Below are positions 33,372 through 40,987 of a DNA stretch of 43,240 nucleotides, in pieces. Source of the stretch: a delta proteobacterium NaphS2 (GTDB lineage: Bacteria > Desulfobacterota > DSM-4660 > Desulfatiglandales > Desulfatiglandaceae); assembly GCA_000179315.1 (NCBI GenBank), contig ADZZ01000272.1:1-43240 (forward strand), in the 5' to 3' direction. The translations under genes and the position numbers were made by a program. Within the stretch, counting starts at the first letter, position 1; every line of letters starts with the position of its first letter. Below the pieces are notes generated by a model, which saw only the letters and a program-made list of their open reading frames with translations, searched no databases and had not been told where the DNA came from.

Positions 33372-33838
33372 TTTATTTCCTCCAGAAGTAATTTTGTTAT
33401 ACTGAACTCATCTTCACTAATGAAAGCAGCAAGTTGGTCCAATGCCCAAAGTGTTGTGGTCAAGTCTATTCGACCTTTTTCCTGTAGTCGGTACAAAATG
33501 AGCCCTGGCAAAATAAACCGAATTCCTTGGGCCTGCAGATCGCGGATCAGTTTTTTGTCATCTGTGGCAACCGCATCGAACTTAGCTTTTTCAAACAATT
33601 CCATCAAAGCATAATCTCCTTTTTTGTGAGCAGAGGGAGATTTAATGATATCAATCAGTCCGAATGAAATGTTTTTCTCCACTGCAAAGGCATCTGAACA
33701 TCCCTTATCCTTGCCCGCATCAACCACTTCATATTTTACTATTCCGGGGATGGAGATGGTCGTATTCCCAGCGATAAGCTCTTTCAGCCCCGCTTTGGTC
33801 AATTTGATCAGGCAGTCGGCATCCATTAAAAGTCTCAT
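33368..33838 (-). CDS. PIN-domain toxin-like protein
   Basis: The protein has 156 residues from ATG 33838. RLLMDADCLIKLTKAGLKEL supplies the first catalytic aspartate, TISIPGIVKYEVVD the second acidic residue, and FDAVATDDKKLIRDLQAQG the final acidic pair of the PIN fold, as in DUF3368/VapC-type nucleases. The last ~40 residues (LILYRLQEKGRIDLTTTLWAL) fit a C-terminal helical tail. It is coupled to the downstream UPF0175-like gene and seems complete, unlike the toxin at 29242. The target RNA is unknown. Confidence 0.75.
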   Translation of the reverse strand: MRLLMDADCLIKLTKAGLKELIAGNTTISIPGIVKYEVVDAGKDKGCSDAFAVEKNISFGLIDIIKSPSAHKKGDYALMELFEKAKFDAVATDDKKLIRDLQAQGIRFILPGLILYRLQEKGRIDLTTTLWALDQLAAFISEDEFSITKLLLEEIK

Positions 33839-34023
33839 GTATTCCATTGTACTTGATGGGTTACATGCGCGTCAACTTTAAAATCAGGTGCGAAATATCC
33901 AGAGGCGGGACCAAAATTGCAAGTCGCATGAACGAGATGCACCGAACAAAGGACACAGATCGTTTCTCTATGCTTTTCCTGAGATGGCCTGCAATTCAAG
34001 GTACTCTTTCCCTTTGCTTTCCC

Positions 34024-34244
34024 CACTAAAGAATCGATTGTGCTTTTTGAAACTGCGCATGCGGCATGCGACTTTGGACGAATGGGTGACCCGGAGTGTG
34101 CAGACCCTCCAATATTTTCGAATGAGTGGCGTTTTAAGCTGCTAAGTTGAAGGGGCTCCGTCCGATGTTTCGTTTTTGACAGCTATTGGCGTCACACACC
34201 CATTGGATAGTGCGTTGATTCGAAGGAAAGGGAATCTCCTTTGA
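34024..34244 (+). pseudogene. Heparinase-like gene remnant with large internal deletion
   Basis: KNRLCFLKLRMRHATLDEWVTRSVQ (34027-34101, given in part) corresponds to the N-terminus at 23706, but is clearly diverged. At about 34125 the sequence jumps to GAGTGGCGTTTTAAGC, near the 3' end of the heparinase gene, and then follows copy 1 (VEGAPSDVSFLTAIGVTHP) almost base for base to the stop. A TAA also interrupts the tail (SC-stop). More than 400 residues are missing. The fragment marks a duplicated heparinase-wecG segment. Confidence 0.8.
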
Positions 34245-34309
34245 AAAACGACTGAATATCCTAAATATTTGGGTTGACTCCGTGAGCAAGACGGAAGCAC
34301 TGGACAGGG

Positions 34310-35020
34310 TTGAATACTTTCTTACCCATGGCGATAGGCCCCAGGCCCCATTGTGTATTCGCTGCAAATCCGGAGAAAAACTTTTCAGTGCCGCGTGATC
34401 CGGCTCTATATAAAGCATACAGGGAGGCAGATCTACTGTTGCCCGACGGCATTGGGATTGTGGCAGCCGCAAGAATCCTTCACGGCGCAAAAATTGACCG
34501 TGTACCCGGCTCGGAATTTATTTTTGATATCTGTAACCTGGCAGCCAATAAGGGGTATGGCGTTTTTCTTTACGGCGCAAGCGAAAAGGTCAACAGCGGA
34601 TCGGCGGAAAAACTGAAGGAAAGGCATCCGGGTCTTCAGATTGTTGGCCGGTCCAACGGGTATGTGAAGGAAGAAGAAATGGATGGGTTGATTGAAAAGA
34701 TCAACGCATCAGAAGCTGAAATTCTTTTTCTGGCACTGGGATCTCCTAAACAGGAGCTTTGGTTTGCTACCCATAAAGACCGCCTTCGGAATGTGAAAGT
34801 CTGCCAGGGGGTAGGGGGGACGCTGGATACCATTGCCGGAACCGTCAGAAGGGCGCCCGAGTTTTGGCAGCGGCTTTCTATGGAATGGTTTTACAGGCTG
34901 ATCTCAGACCCCAAGCGGATTAAACGGCAGAAGGTGCTGCCGCTTTTTGCGGCGAAAGTGTTACTTGCTAAATTTACGAGAAATGGCAAACGGAAGGGGG
35001 AGGTCAGAGATCGGACGTAA
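34310..35020 (+). CDS. WecG/TagA/CpsF-family glycosyltransferase, copy 2, damaged start
   Basis: From PHCVFAANPEKNF onward the protein is nearly identical to copy 1, including LLLPDGIGIVAAARI, LFLALGSPKQELWF and GGTLDTIAGTVRRAPEFW. Upstream, the original TTG start (34241) has lost one A, so the frame reads TTG AAA AAC GAC TGA. A 7-bp tandem duplication (AGGCCCC, near 34336) then brings the frame back. The net change is +6, but about 30 N-terminal residues are lost or altered; a TTG at 34310 could still start a shortened protein. The end differs from copy 1, finishing in GKRKGEVRDRT from repeat-like DNA. Function is doubtful. Confidence 0.72.
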   Translation: MNTFLPMAIGPRPHCVFAANPEKNFSVPRDPALYKAYREADLLLPDGIGIVAAARILHGAKIDRVPGSEFIFDICNLAANKGYGVFLYGASEKVNSGSAEKLKERHPGLQIVGRSNGYVKEEEMDGLIEKINASEAEILFLALGSPKQELWFATHKDRLRNVKVCQGVGGTLDTIAGTVRRAPEFWQRLSMEWFYRLISDPKRIKRQKVLPLFAAKVLLAKFTRNGKRKGEVRDRT

Positions 35021-35122
35021 AAGGTCGATGGGCTGACTACTTGTGAGCGAGAGGAGTAGTACAAAATCCGATATTCGGAAAACAACGAAGAATCAGGGGA
35101 TGGGGAGGTTGGGTGTAGGAAA

Positions 35123-35341
35123 TTATTTGCATTTGGTACATCTGCCGGCTCGGAAGTCCGTTTTCACCTGTTTCAACAGCGGCATTCCTGGACCGTTCTC
35201 AGAAAAATCTTCCTGCAATTTTTGATCCCAATCGCGCCTGTCCATTTCAATAAGCCATTGAAGCAATTGACCTCGTCTGCCTGGCGGCAAGGACATAATT
35301 TCTTTTCGTATGTGGTGCTCTGTGACCTGAGGATCCTTCAT
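35123..35341 (-). CDS. Small hypothetical protein, possibly an orphan antitoxin
   Basis: This 72-residue protein reads as two helices (HHIRKEIMSLPPGRRGQLLQWL, in part) and a tail with DRRDWDQKLQEDFSENGPGM and LLKQVKTDFRAGRC. The tail resembles short proteins found beside toxin-like genes, with a recurrent WD-x-Q-I/L-x-x-DFS-x-x-G pattern. No partner toxin is seen next to it. The function is not known. Confidence 0.5.
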   Translation of the reverse strand: MKDPQVTEHHIRKEIMSLPPGRRGQLLQWLIEMDRRDWDQKLQEDFSENGPGMPLLKQVKTDFRAGRCTKCK

Positions 35342-35429
35342 TGCTCTTAGTCCTCCGTCCTTAAGTGAAAATCAACACTTTCTAAGATACGGCTAGTATT
35401 GAGAGATGTCAACGTCTGTGAAAGGAAGG

Positions 35430-35457
35430 AGGACAGAGGTCGGAGGGCGGAAAGCTG
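35430..35457 (+). repeat. Heptamer array (4 units) upstream of wecB
   Basis: AGGACAG, AGGTCGG, AGGGCGG and AAAGCTG lie 48 bp before the likely wecB start. The array keeps the frame open to 35406, giving a possible artificial N-terminal extension (KGRRTEVGGRKAGQ). Confidence 0.8.
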
Positions 35458-35504
35458 GTCAGAGAGAGGAGAAGCCCAAATTCCAAACAATAACAAAAAA
35501 TGTC

Positions 35505-36605
35505 ATGACTGAAAATAAACCATTGAGAGTTCTGCTGGTAGCAGGGGCGCGGCCCAATTTCATGAAGATTGCTCCCATATATCGGGCGTCTTTGTATTGG
35601 GAGAAAGTGGATTGCAGGATTGTCCATACGGGACAACACTACGACCATGAGATGAGCCAGGCCTTTTTTGATGAGCTTGAAATTCCGGCGCCAGCCTATC
35701 ATCTGGAAGCCGGATCGGGATCCCACGCCGAACAAACCGCAAAGATCATGGTGGCCTTCGAAAAGGTCTGCGAGGCGGAGAGACCGGATCTGGTGATGGT
35801 GGTGGGGGATGTCAACTCAACCCTGGCGTGCAGCATCGTGGCAAAAAAGATGTGCATTCACGCAGCCCATGTTGAGGCCGGTCTTCGCAGCTTTGACCTG
35901 TCCATGCCCGAAGAGATCAACCGTATGGTGACCGATGCGATTTCCGACCTGTTTTTTGTGACCGAAGAAAGCGGTGTGGAGAACTTGCTTCGGGAAGGGA
36001 AACCCCGGGATAAGATATTTTACGTCGGGCACGTGATGATCGACAATCTTCTGTACCAAAAGGACAAGCTTGACAGGGACGGCGGCAGGGCATTTTCCGT
36101 CTATGCGCTGAAGCAAAGCCACCCGGAATATGCGTTTTTGACCCTACACAGGCCCTCCAATGTGGATAGTCGGCCGGTCTTTCTTGGAATTGTCGGGGCG
36201 CTGAATGAAATAGCCGAGAAAAGGCCCATCTTTTTTCCGGTGCATCCAAGGACGAAAAAGATGATCGAACAGATGAATATCGGGCTTTCGGAAAAGATTT
36301 TTATGCTCCCGCCGCTCTCGTTTACCGAATCCCTCTTTCTCTGGAAAGATGCCCATGTGGTGTTGACTGACAGCGGAGGCCTGCAGGAAGAAACAACGGT
36401 GCTCAAAAAACCGTGTGTCACCATCCGGGATAACACGGAACGTCCGATCACTGTTCAGATTGGGACCAATGTTCTGGCGGGGACAACAAAAGAGGGGATT
36501 CTTCGGGCCTATGAAGAGAGTCTTGAAAAAGTAGCCGGAGCGCGGGTGCCGGAGAAGTGGGATGGGAAGGCGGCGGAGAGGATTTGGGATGTGGTTGCTG
36601 GATAG
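35505..36605 (+). CDS. wecB: UDP-N-acetylglucosamine 2-epimerase (non-hydrolysing)
   Basis: The 366-residue enzyme from ATG 35505 interconverts UDP-GlcNAc and UDP-ManNAc. Motifs in order: LLVAGARPNFMKIAP, VHTGQHYDHEMSQAFFDEL, VVGDVNSTLAC, HVEAGLRSFDLSMPEEINR (catalytic Asp/Glu region), FPVHPRTKKM, VLTDSGGLQEET and TIRDNTERP. The upstream in-frame ATG at 35406 would add 33 residues encoded by a heptamer array, without resemblance to the family, so 35505 is preferred. It follows the second wecG copy, a wecB-wecG pairing that fits a ManNAc-derived sugar in the polymer. Confidence 0.9.
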   Translation: MTENKPLRVLLVAGARPNFMKIAPIYRASLYWEKVDCRIVHTGQHYDHEMSQAFFDELEIPAPAYHLEAGSGSHAEQTAKIMVAFEKVCEAERPDLVMVVGDVNSTLACSIVAKKMCIHAAHVEAGLRSFDLSMPEEINRMVTDAISDLFFVTEESGVENLLREGKPRDKIFYVGHVMIDNLLYQKDKLDRDGGRAFSVYALKQSHPEYAFLTLHRPSNVDSRPVFLGIVGALNEIAEKRPIFFPVHPRTKKMIEQMNIGLSEKIFMLPPLSFTESLFLWKDAHVVLTDSGGLQEETTVLKKPCVTIRDNTERPITVQIGTNVLAGTTKEGILRAYEESLEKVAGARVPEKWDGKAAERIWDVVAG

Positions 36606-36769
36606 AAATAAATGCTGGGATTGTTTTATCTCATGATAAGTAGGATCGTGATCGGAAAGAGATTTGTCCGTCAAGAAACCAGGTCTACGTATTTCAAATT
36701 TCACACAAGAAGGTAGATGGAAGCTGTTGAAAGCGGGAACTGGATGCTAGGACAAAATGCGATTGGCTG

Positions 36770-37084
36770 TCAGTGATAGGCAGAGTCGTGATCCGGATGC
36801 AATGACAAGAGGCGCAGCCATGAACCATGGCGATATCCGACGTCTCGAAAACCTTTCCCGATTCGAAAGGTATATAGTCTCTTTCCATTGGGACCTTTTT
36901 TGGATAGAATGGCTTCCCATTTCAGTCCCGCATCCATGTAGAGCTCTTCCCATGTCATCTTCGCCAATCTGCGGAGAGTATTCAACACGTTATGCTGCTC
37001 ATTCCTGGAAAGGCTGAAAAGCTGTCGTTGAAATACAGGGTTGTTTAGATCCAATCGGAGAAGAACTGGTTTTTGTGGCTTCAT
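36770..37084 (-). CDS. RelE-like toxin
   Basis: The 104-residue protein shows FSLSRNEQHNVLNTLRRLAK, MTWEELYMDAGLKWEAILSK, RLYTFRIGKGFRDVGYR and GSWLRLLSLHPDHDSAYH. The last block is a strongly conserved ending of a toxin-like family with the RelE fold. It probably acts as a ribosome-dependent or free RNase; the activity is inferred from family and pairing. Its ATG overlaps the stop of the antitoxin gene by 4 bp. Confidence 0.78.
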   Translation of the reverse strand: MKPQKPVLLRLDLNNPVFQRQLFSLSRNEQHNVLNTLRRLAKMTWEELYMDAGLKWEAILSKKGPNGKRLYTFRIGKGFRDVGYRHGSWLRLLSLHPDHDSAYH

Positions 37085-37335
37085 TTTCTGCCTTGGTTTT
37101 CTAAATCTTCAAGAGAGGTCTCCCTGGGTGGGTTTTCTTCAGCCCAGGAGATCGCTTCATTCAGATCCTCTTGCACGTTTGAAACAAAAAGCCACTTCTC
37201 GCTTTCCGGGATGAATTGACCCGCTTTAACAATCCAAACGCCCGCATGAACCTCATCAATCATGACAGTCTGACCTGCGAATTTCTTTCCCAGTGAGATT
37301 TGTCCGCTTCTGCCTACTGTTTTGATAATGCTCAT
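37081..37335 (-). CDS. Antitoxin partner of the RelE-like toxin
   Basis: The 84-residue protein begins SIIKTVGRSGQISLGKKFAG, an AbrB-like swapped-hairpin start, then VHAGVWIVKAGQFIPESEKW and ISWAEENPPRETSLEDLE, a common tail in partners of this toxin type. ATG 37335 is supported by AGGAGGTGTGATACTATG-like spacing on the minus strand; an upstream in-frame start at 37359 is less likely. Antitoxin-first order and overlap suggest coupled translation and autoregulation. Confidence 0.78.
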   Translation of the reverse strand: MSIIKTVGRSGQISLGKKFAGQTVMIDEVHAGVWIVKAGQFIPESEKWLFVSNVQEDLNEAISWAEENPPRETSLEDLENQGRK

Positions 37336-37698
37336 AGTATCACACCTCCTTGTATTCATTGGTTATGATAGCATGAATGCATGAAATGTCAAGGGTGGGA
37401 AAAAGCTGCGAATGCTGGAGGTCAGAGGTCGGAAGAATGCAGAGGTCGGATGTCGTGTTTCTTCACTCCTGCTTATATTACACGACAGGTTAGAAAGGGA
37501 AAAGGAGAAATTGTTTCTTTCAGACCGGTTGGATGATTAGGATGACTGAACGTCGAAATGCGAACTTGCGGGTTATTTTGATTAATTTTTACCAAACGGC
37601 TCTTACATGCGGGTAATTTATGATTTTTTTGTCCTTGGTCAAAAGTGTCAAAAGGATGAATACAAATAAATAATGAGAGGGCATTCAGGCTGAAGATC
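37336..37698. other. Intergenic stretch upstream of the exosortase operon
   Basis: It holds the divergent promoter region of the RelE-like module, one ATGCTGG octamer, an irregular heptamer array (37419-37456; AGGTCAG, AGGTCGG, then AGGTCGG, ATGTCGT after a break), and about 240 bp of AT-rich DNA before the exosortase start. A promoter for the exosortase operon is expected here, but no convincing -35/-10 or sigma-54 site could be picked out by eye. Confidence 0.5.
37419..37456 (+). repeat. Heptamer array, interrupted (4 units)
   Basis: AGGTCAG and AGGTCGG (37419-37432) are separated by a 10-bp break from AGGTCGG and ATGTCGT (37443-37456). Confidence 0.65.
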
Positions 37699-39255
37699 AT
37701 GAAAAATATATCGGTTGGGTCTTTTTTAAGAGCGGCGGTTTATGCATTGCTTCTGCTGGGCATGTATTTCTCGACCATGACATACCTGGTCGTTCACGAC
37801 TGGATGCGCGAAGATTACTCCTACGGGTATATGATTCCCTTTGTAGTGCTTTATCTCATTTGGGACAAACGGATGCGCCTGACGGGTATTCCATCGAGGC
37901 CTTCATGGTTGGGGTTGATTTCGGTATGTCTGGCTCTCTGTCTTTTCTGGGTGGGGGAACTGGCGGGCGAATACTTCAGCCTTTATATGTCCTTTTGGCT
38001 CATGATCGTCGGTCTTTGCTGGCTCCATCTGGGATGGAGCAAAGTGAAGGAGATGGGTTTTGCTTTCGTCATGATGCTTACGATGTTTCCTTTTCCCAAT
38101 TTTCTGTACACCAAAGTATCGTGGCAACTGAAACTCGTTTCATCTCAACTGGGCGTGGCCATGATGCAGGCTCTCGGAATGTCTGCCTTTCGGGAAGGGA
38201 ACGTCATTGATCTGGGATTTACCCAGCTGCAGGTGGTGGATGCCTGCAGCGGACTTCGGTATCTGATACCCCTCATCGTGCTGGGGTTGCTTTTGGCCTA
38301 TTTCTATAAGGCGACATTCTGGAAGCGGGCAGCGGTGGTGATTTCAACGGTGCCTCTCTCCATTATAACCAACAGCATGCGAATTGCGCTGACGGGTGTG
38401 GTCTACGAACAGTGGGGCGCTGAGCTGGCGGAAGGATTTTTTCATGATTTTTCCGGCTGGTTTATTTTTCTGGTCTCCTTGGGTGCGTTGCTTTTGGAAA
38501 TGTGGGCGCTTAATGGGTTCAAAGGGATAGGGTTCAGGGGACAGGGATCAGGGATCAGGGATCAGGGATTAGGGTTTAGGGGGCAGGGGACGGAGGGCGG
38601 AGGGCGGAGGGGCCGGTTGCAGTTGCAGTTTTGGATCGTGGTGGTGTTGCTGGGGGCGACGCTGGGGTTTTCCCATGGGGTCGAGTTTCGGGAGAAGGTG
38701 CCCATCAGCCGCTCTCTTGAGCTGTTTCCCATGCAGGTTGGTGGGTGGACCGGCACACGGGAAATAATGGAAAAGCGTTTCATCGATGCGCTGGATCTGA
38801 GTGACTATGTCATTGTCAATTACCGGGACCCGTCCGGCCGGGAAGTGAATTTATATGTGGCCTATTATGAGAGTCAACGAAAAGGGGAATCCATCCATAC
38901 ACCCGGCACGTGTCTCCCCGGAAGCGGCTGGCTGTTCAGAAAGGCGGGGCGGCGGAATGTGAATGTTAAGGGAAAACCGGGCGGATTTCCGGTGAATCAG
39001 GCCGTGATGCAGAAGGGGGAGCATCAGCAGGTGGTCTATTACTGGTTTCCCCAGCGGGGAAGAATCCTGACCAATGCCTACGAATTGAAGTTCTATGCCT
39101 TCTGGGATGCGATGACGCGGCAGCGGACGGACGGTGCGCTCGTGCGGTTGATCACACCGGTATATGCGGGAGAGGGGCCTGAAAAAGCGGAAGCGCGGTT
39201 GCAGGAATTCATGGGAGAGGTTTTGCCCGTTTTAACCAGGTTTATTCCACAATGA
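37699..39255 (+). CDS. Exosortase fused to an EpsI-type domain (XrtD-like)
   Basis: The 518-residue protein has an exosortase half (residues ~1-272) with about eight membrane segments, the catalytic cysteine in QVVDACSGLRYLIPLIVLG, the arginine in TNSMRIALTGVV and the histidine in AEGFFHDFSGWFIFLV. The second half (~305-518) has one membrane segment and an EpsI-like periplasmic domain: FPMQVGGWTGTREIMEK, SQRKGESIHTPGTCLPGSGW, VYYWFPQRGR. Exosortases cut and sort proteins with PEP-CTERM-like tails; fusions with EpsI are known for the VPLPA-CTERM (XrtD) type, which this resembles. Residues 276-303, joining the halves, are encoded entirely by a heptamer array. No CTERM target protein is in the window. 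The stop overlaps the next gene (ATGA). Confidence 0.87.
   Translation: MKNISVGSFLRAAVYALLLLGMYFSTMTYLVVHDWMREDYSYGYMIPFVVLYLIWDKRMRLTGIPSRPSWLGLISVCLALCLFWVGELAGEYFSLYMSFWLMIVGLCWLHLGWSKVKEMGFAFVMMLTMFPFPNFLYTKVSWQLKLVSSQLGVAMMQALGMSAFREGNVIDLGFTQLQVVDACSGLRYLIPLIVLGLLLAYFYKATFWKRAAVVISTVPLSIITNSMRIALTGVVYEQWGAELAEGFFHDFSGWFIFLVSLGALLLEMWALNGFKGIGFRGQGSGIRDQGLGFRGQGTEGGGRRGRLQLQFWIVVVLLGATLGFSHGVEFREKVPISRSLELFPMQVGGWTGTREIMEKRFIDALDLSDYVIVNYRDPSGREVNLYVAYYESQRKGESIHTPGTCLPGSGWLFRKAGRRNVNVKGKPGGFPVNQAVMQKGEHQQVVYYWFPQRGRILTNAYELKFYAFWDAMTRQRTDGALVRLITPVYAGEGPEKAEARLQEFMGEVLPVLTRFIPQ
38524..38607 (+). repeat. Heptamer array (12 units) encoding the exosortase-EpsI linker
   Basis: Twelve units in perfect register (GGGATAG, GGTTCAG, GGGACAG, three GGATCAG, GGATTAG, GGTTTAG, GGGGCAG, GGGACGG, two AGGGCGG) span exactly 84 bp, that is 28 codons. 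The array starts on a codon boundary, so the frame is unchanged across it, and it encodes a Gly/Arg/Gln-rich linker. Confidence 0.92.
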
Positions 39256-40895
39256 TTTTTCTTTCCACCTTACTGCTCTCCACCCTTCTGACCATCGCAT
39301 TGGTTCCCCTCTTTAGAAGGCTGGCCATACGTTTCAGTGTCGTGGATCAGCCGAGTCCCCGAAAAGTCCACAGTGTCCCCATACCCCGGGCGGGAGGTGT
39401 GGCCATGGCGCTGGGGGCGTTTATTCCGGTTCTGTTTCAGACTGAAATTGATCCGTTTTTGCGGGCCCTGGTTGTCAGTGCGACGGTCATTGTCGTCTTT
39501 GGCGTGATGGACGACATGAAAGGGCTGAATTTCAAGATAAAGATGGCGGCCCAGACCGTGGCGGCGCTGATCATGATTTTCTATGGCGGTGTTAAAATAG
39601 CCAGCCTTGGCATGCTCCTGCCCGATGGGTTTCTGCTGCCCGACTGGATTGCGGTTCCCTTGACGCTTGTTTTTATGGTGGGGGTGATCAACGCCATCAA
39701 TTTATCCGATGGACTGGATGGGCTGGCCGGCGGCATTTGTCTTCTTATTTTTCTTTGTATCGGATATCTTGGGTACCGTTCCGAAGATATGATCATCGCA
39801 CTGGTGGCCATTGGGGTTGTGGGGTCCATTTTCGGGTTCCTCAGGTTCAACACCTATCCCGCCACCCTTTTCATGGGCGACGCCGGGAGTCAGTTTCTGG
39901 GATTGGTGGCCGTTTCTCTTTCCATCAAACTGACCCAGGGAAACACACCCCTTTCCCGGCTGTTGCCGCTGATCCTGCTGGGGTTCCCCATTCTGGATAC
40001 CATGTCCGTGATGCTGGAGCGCATTGCACACGGAAGATCCCCGTTTATGGCGGACAAAAACCATTTTCATCATAAACTCATGCTGCGGGGGCTCTATCAC
40101 AGCGAAGCGGTAATGCTGATTTATTTTATCCAGGCGATTCTGGTGGTTTCGGCATTTTTCTTACGATTTTATTCGGAGTGGGTTCTCCTCCTGTCCTATC
40201 TGATTTTCAGCAGTCTGATCCTGCTAGGGTTCTTCCTGACGGAAAAGAGCGGCTGGCAGTTAAAGCGCTTTTCGTTCATTGATAAGAGCATCAAGGGAAG
40301 ACTGAGTTTCCTTAAGGAAAGGCAGCTTCTCATCGTATTTTCTTTCAGACTCTTGCAAATGGCGCTACCGGCCATTCTGTTTACCGGCTGTTTTCTGGCG
40401 GTGGACATCCCTTCTTATCTTGCCTGGTTTGCGGTCGGCGCTTCCCTGATACTCTTGCTGACGCTGATCTTTTACAGGAAAAAAGTGGGTGCGGTACTGC
40501 GTGTGGCGCTCTATCTATTGATCCCCTTTGTGGTTTACTTAAGCAGCGAAAACGGTGCAACTTTGATTGGTATAACGGTGGAGCAGATTTACAATTTTTC
40601 TTTCGGGGCCATCGCTTTTCTGGCCATTCTCACCCTTAAATTCACCAGAAGAACCAGCGGGTTTCGGGTGACGCCCATGGATTTTCTGATCCTCTTTTTC
40701 GCGCTGGTGGTTCCCAATATTCCGGATCCGCACTTTGTCGGCTACCATATGGGCCTGGTGGCCGCAAAAATCATTGTGCTTTTTTTTACGTTTGATGTTC
40801 TAATGGGTGAATTGCGAAACAATCACACGTGGCTCTGTCTCAATACCATGGGTGCGTTGATGGTGGTGGGTGTCAAGGGATTTTGTGGGTTATGA
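39252..40895 (+). CDS. WecA/MraY-type undecaprenyl-phosphate sugar-1-phosphate transferase, extended
   Basis: The N-terminal ~350 residues have about 11 membrane helices and the family motifs: DQPSPRKVHSVPIPRAGG, VFGVMDDMKGLNFKIK (catalytic Asp pair), INLSDGLDGLAGGI, TLFMGDAGSQFLG and the DKNHFHHKLMLRG histidine loop. It would start each repeat unit by placing a HexNAc-1-phosphate on undecaprenyl phosphate. The C-terminal ~190 residues add about six more hydrophobic segments, longer than plain WecA; such extensions occur in exosortase-linked loci. It overlaps the exosortase stop by 4 bp. It is the only clear initiating transferase in the window. Confidence 0.88.
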   Translation: MIFLSTLLLSTLLTIALVPLFRRLAIRFSVVDQPSPRKVHSVPIPRAGGVAMALGAFIPVLFQTEIDPFLRALVVSATVIVVFGVMDDMKGLNFKIKMAAQTVAALIMIFYGGVKIASLGMLLPDGFLLPDWIAVPLTLVFMVGVINAINLSDGLDGLAGGICLLIFLCIGYLGYRSEDMIIALVAIGVVGSIFGFLRFNTYPATLFMGDAGSQFLGLVAVSLSIKLTQGNTPLSRLLPLILLGFPILDTMSVMLERIAHGRSPFMADKNHFHHKLMLRGLYHSEAVMLIYFIQAILVVSAFFLRFYSEWVLLLSYLIFSSLILLGFFLTEKSGWQLKRFSFIDKSIKGRLSFLKERQLLIVFSFRLLQMALPAILFTGCFLAVDIPSYLAWFAVGASLILLLTLIFYRKKVGAVLRVALYLLIPFVVYLSSENGATLIGITVEQIYNFSFGAIAFLAILTLKFTRRTSGFRVTPMDFLILFFALVVPNIPDPHFVGYHMGLVAAKIIVLFFTFDVLMGELRNNHTWLCLNTMGALMVVGVKGFCGL

Positions 40896-40987
40896 AAGGA
40901 TGAGGGAAAGTGGGCATTGTGTTAAGATAGCGGCGATAGAGGACGTTTTGCATGTGGAGATGAACGAAAGCCAAGAAAGGACCGAAG

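Noticed and set aside
27391-38607. Repeat arrays as a possible CRISPR
   Set aside because: The units are 7-8 bp with no spacers, and there are no cas genes.
37699-39255. PEP-CTERM or VPLPA-CTERM target protein nearby
   Set aside because: The C-termini of all complete proteins were checked by eye, and none ends in a sorting motif plus hydrophobic helix and basic tail. The secreted beta-helix protein ends without one.
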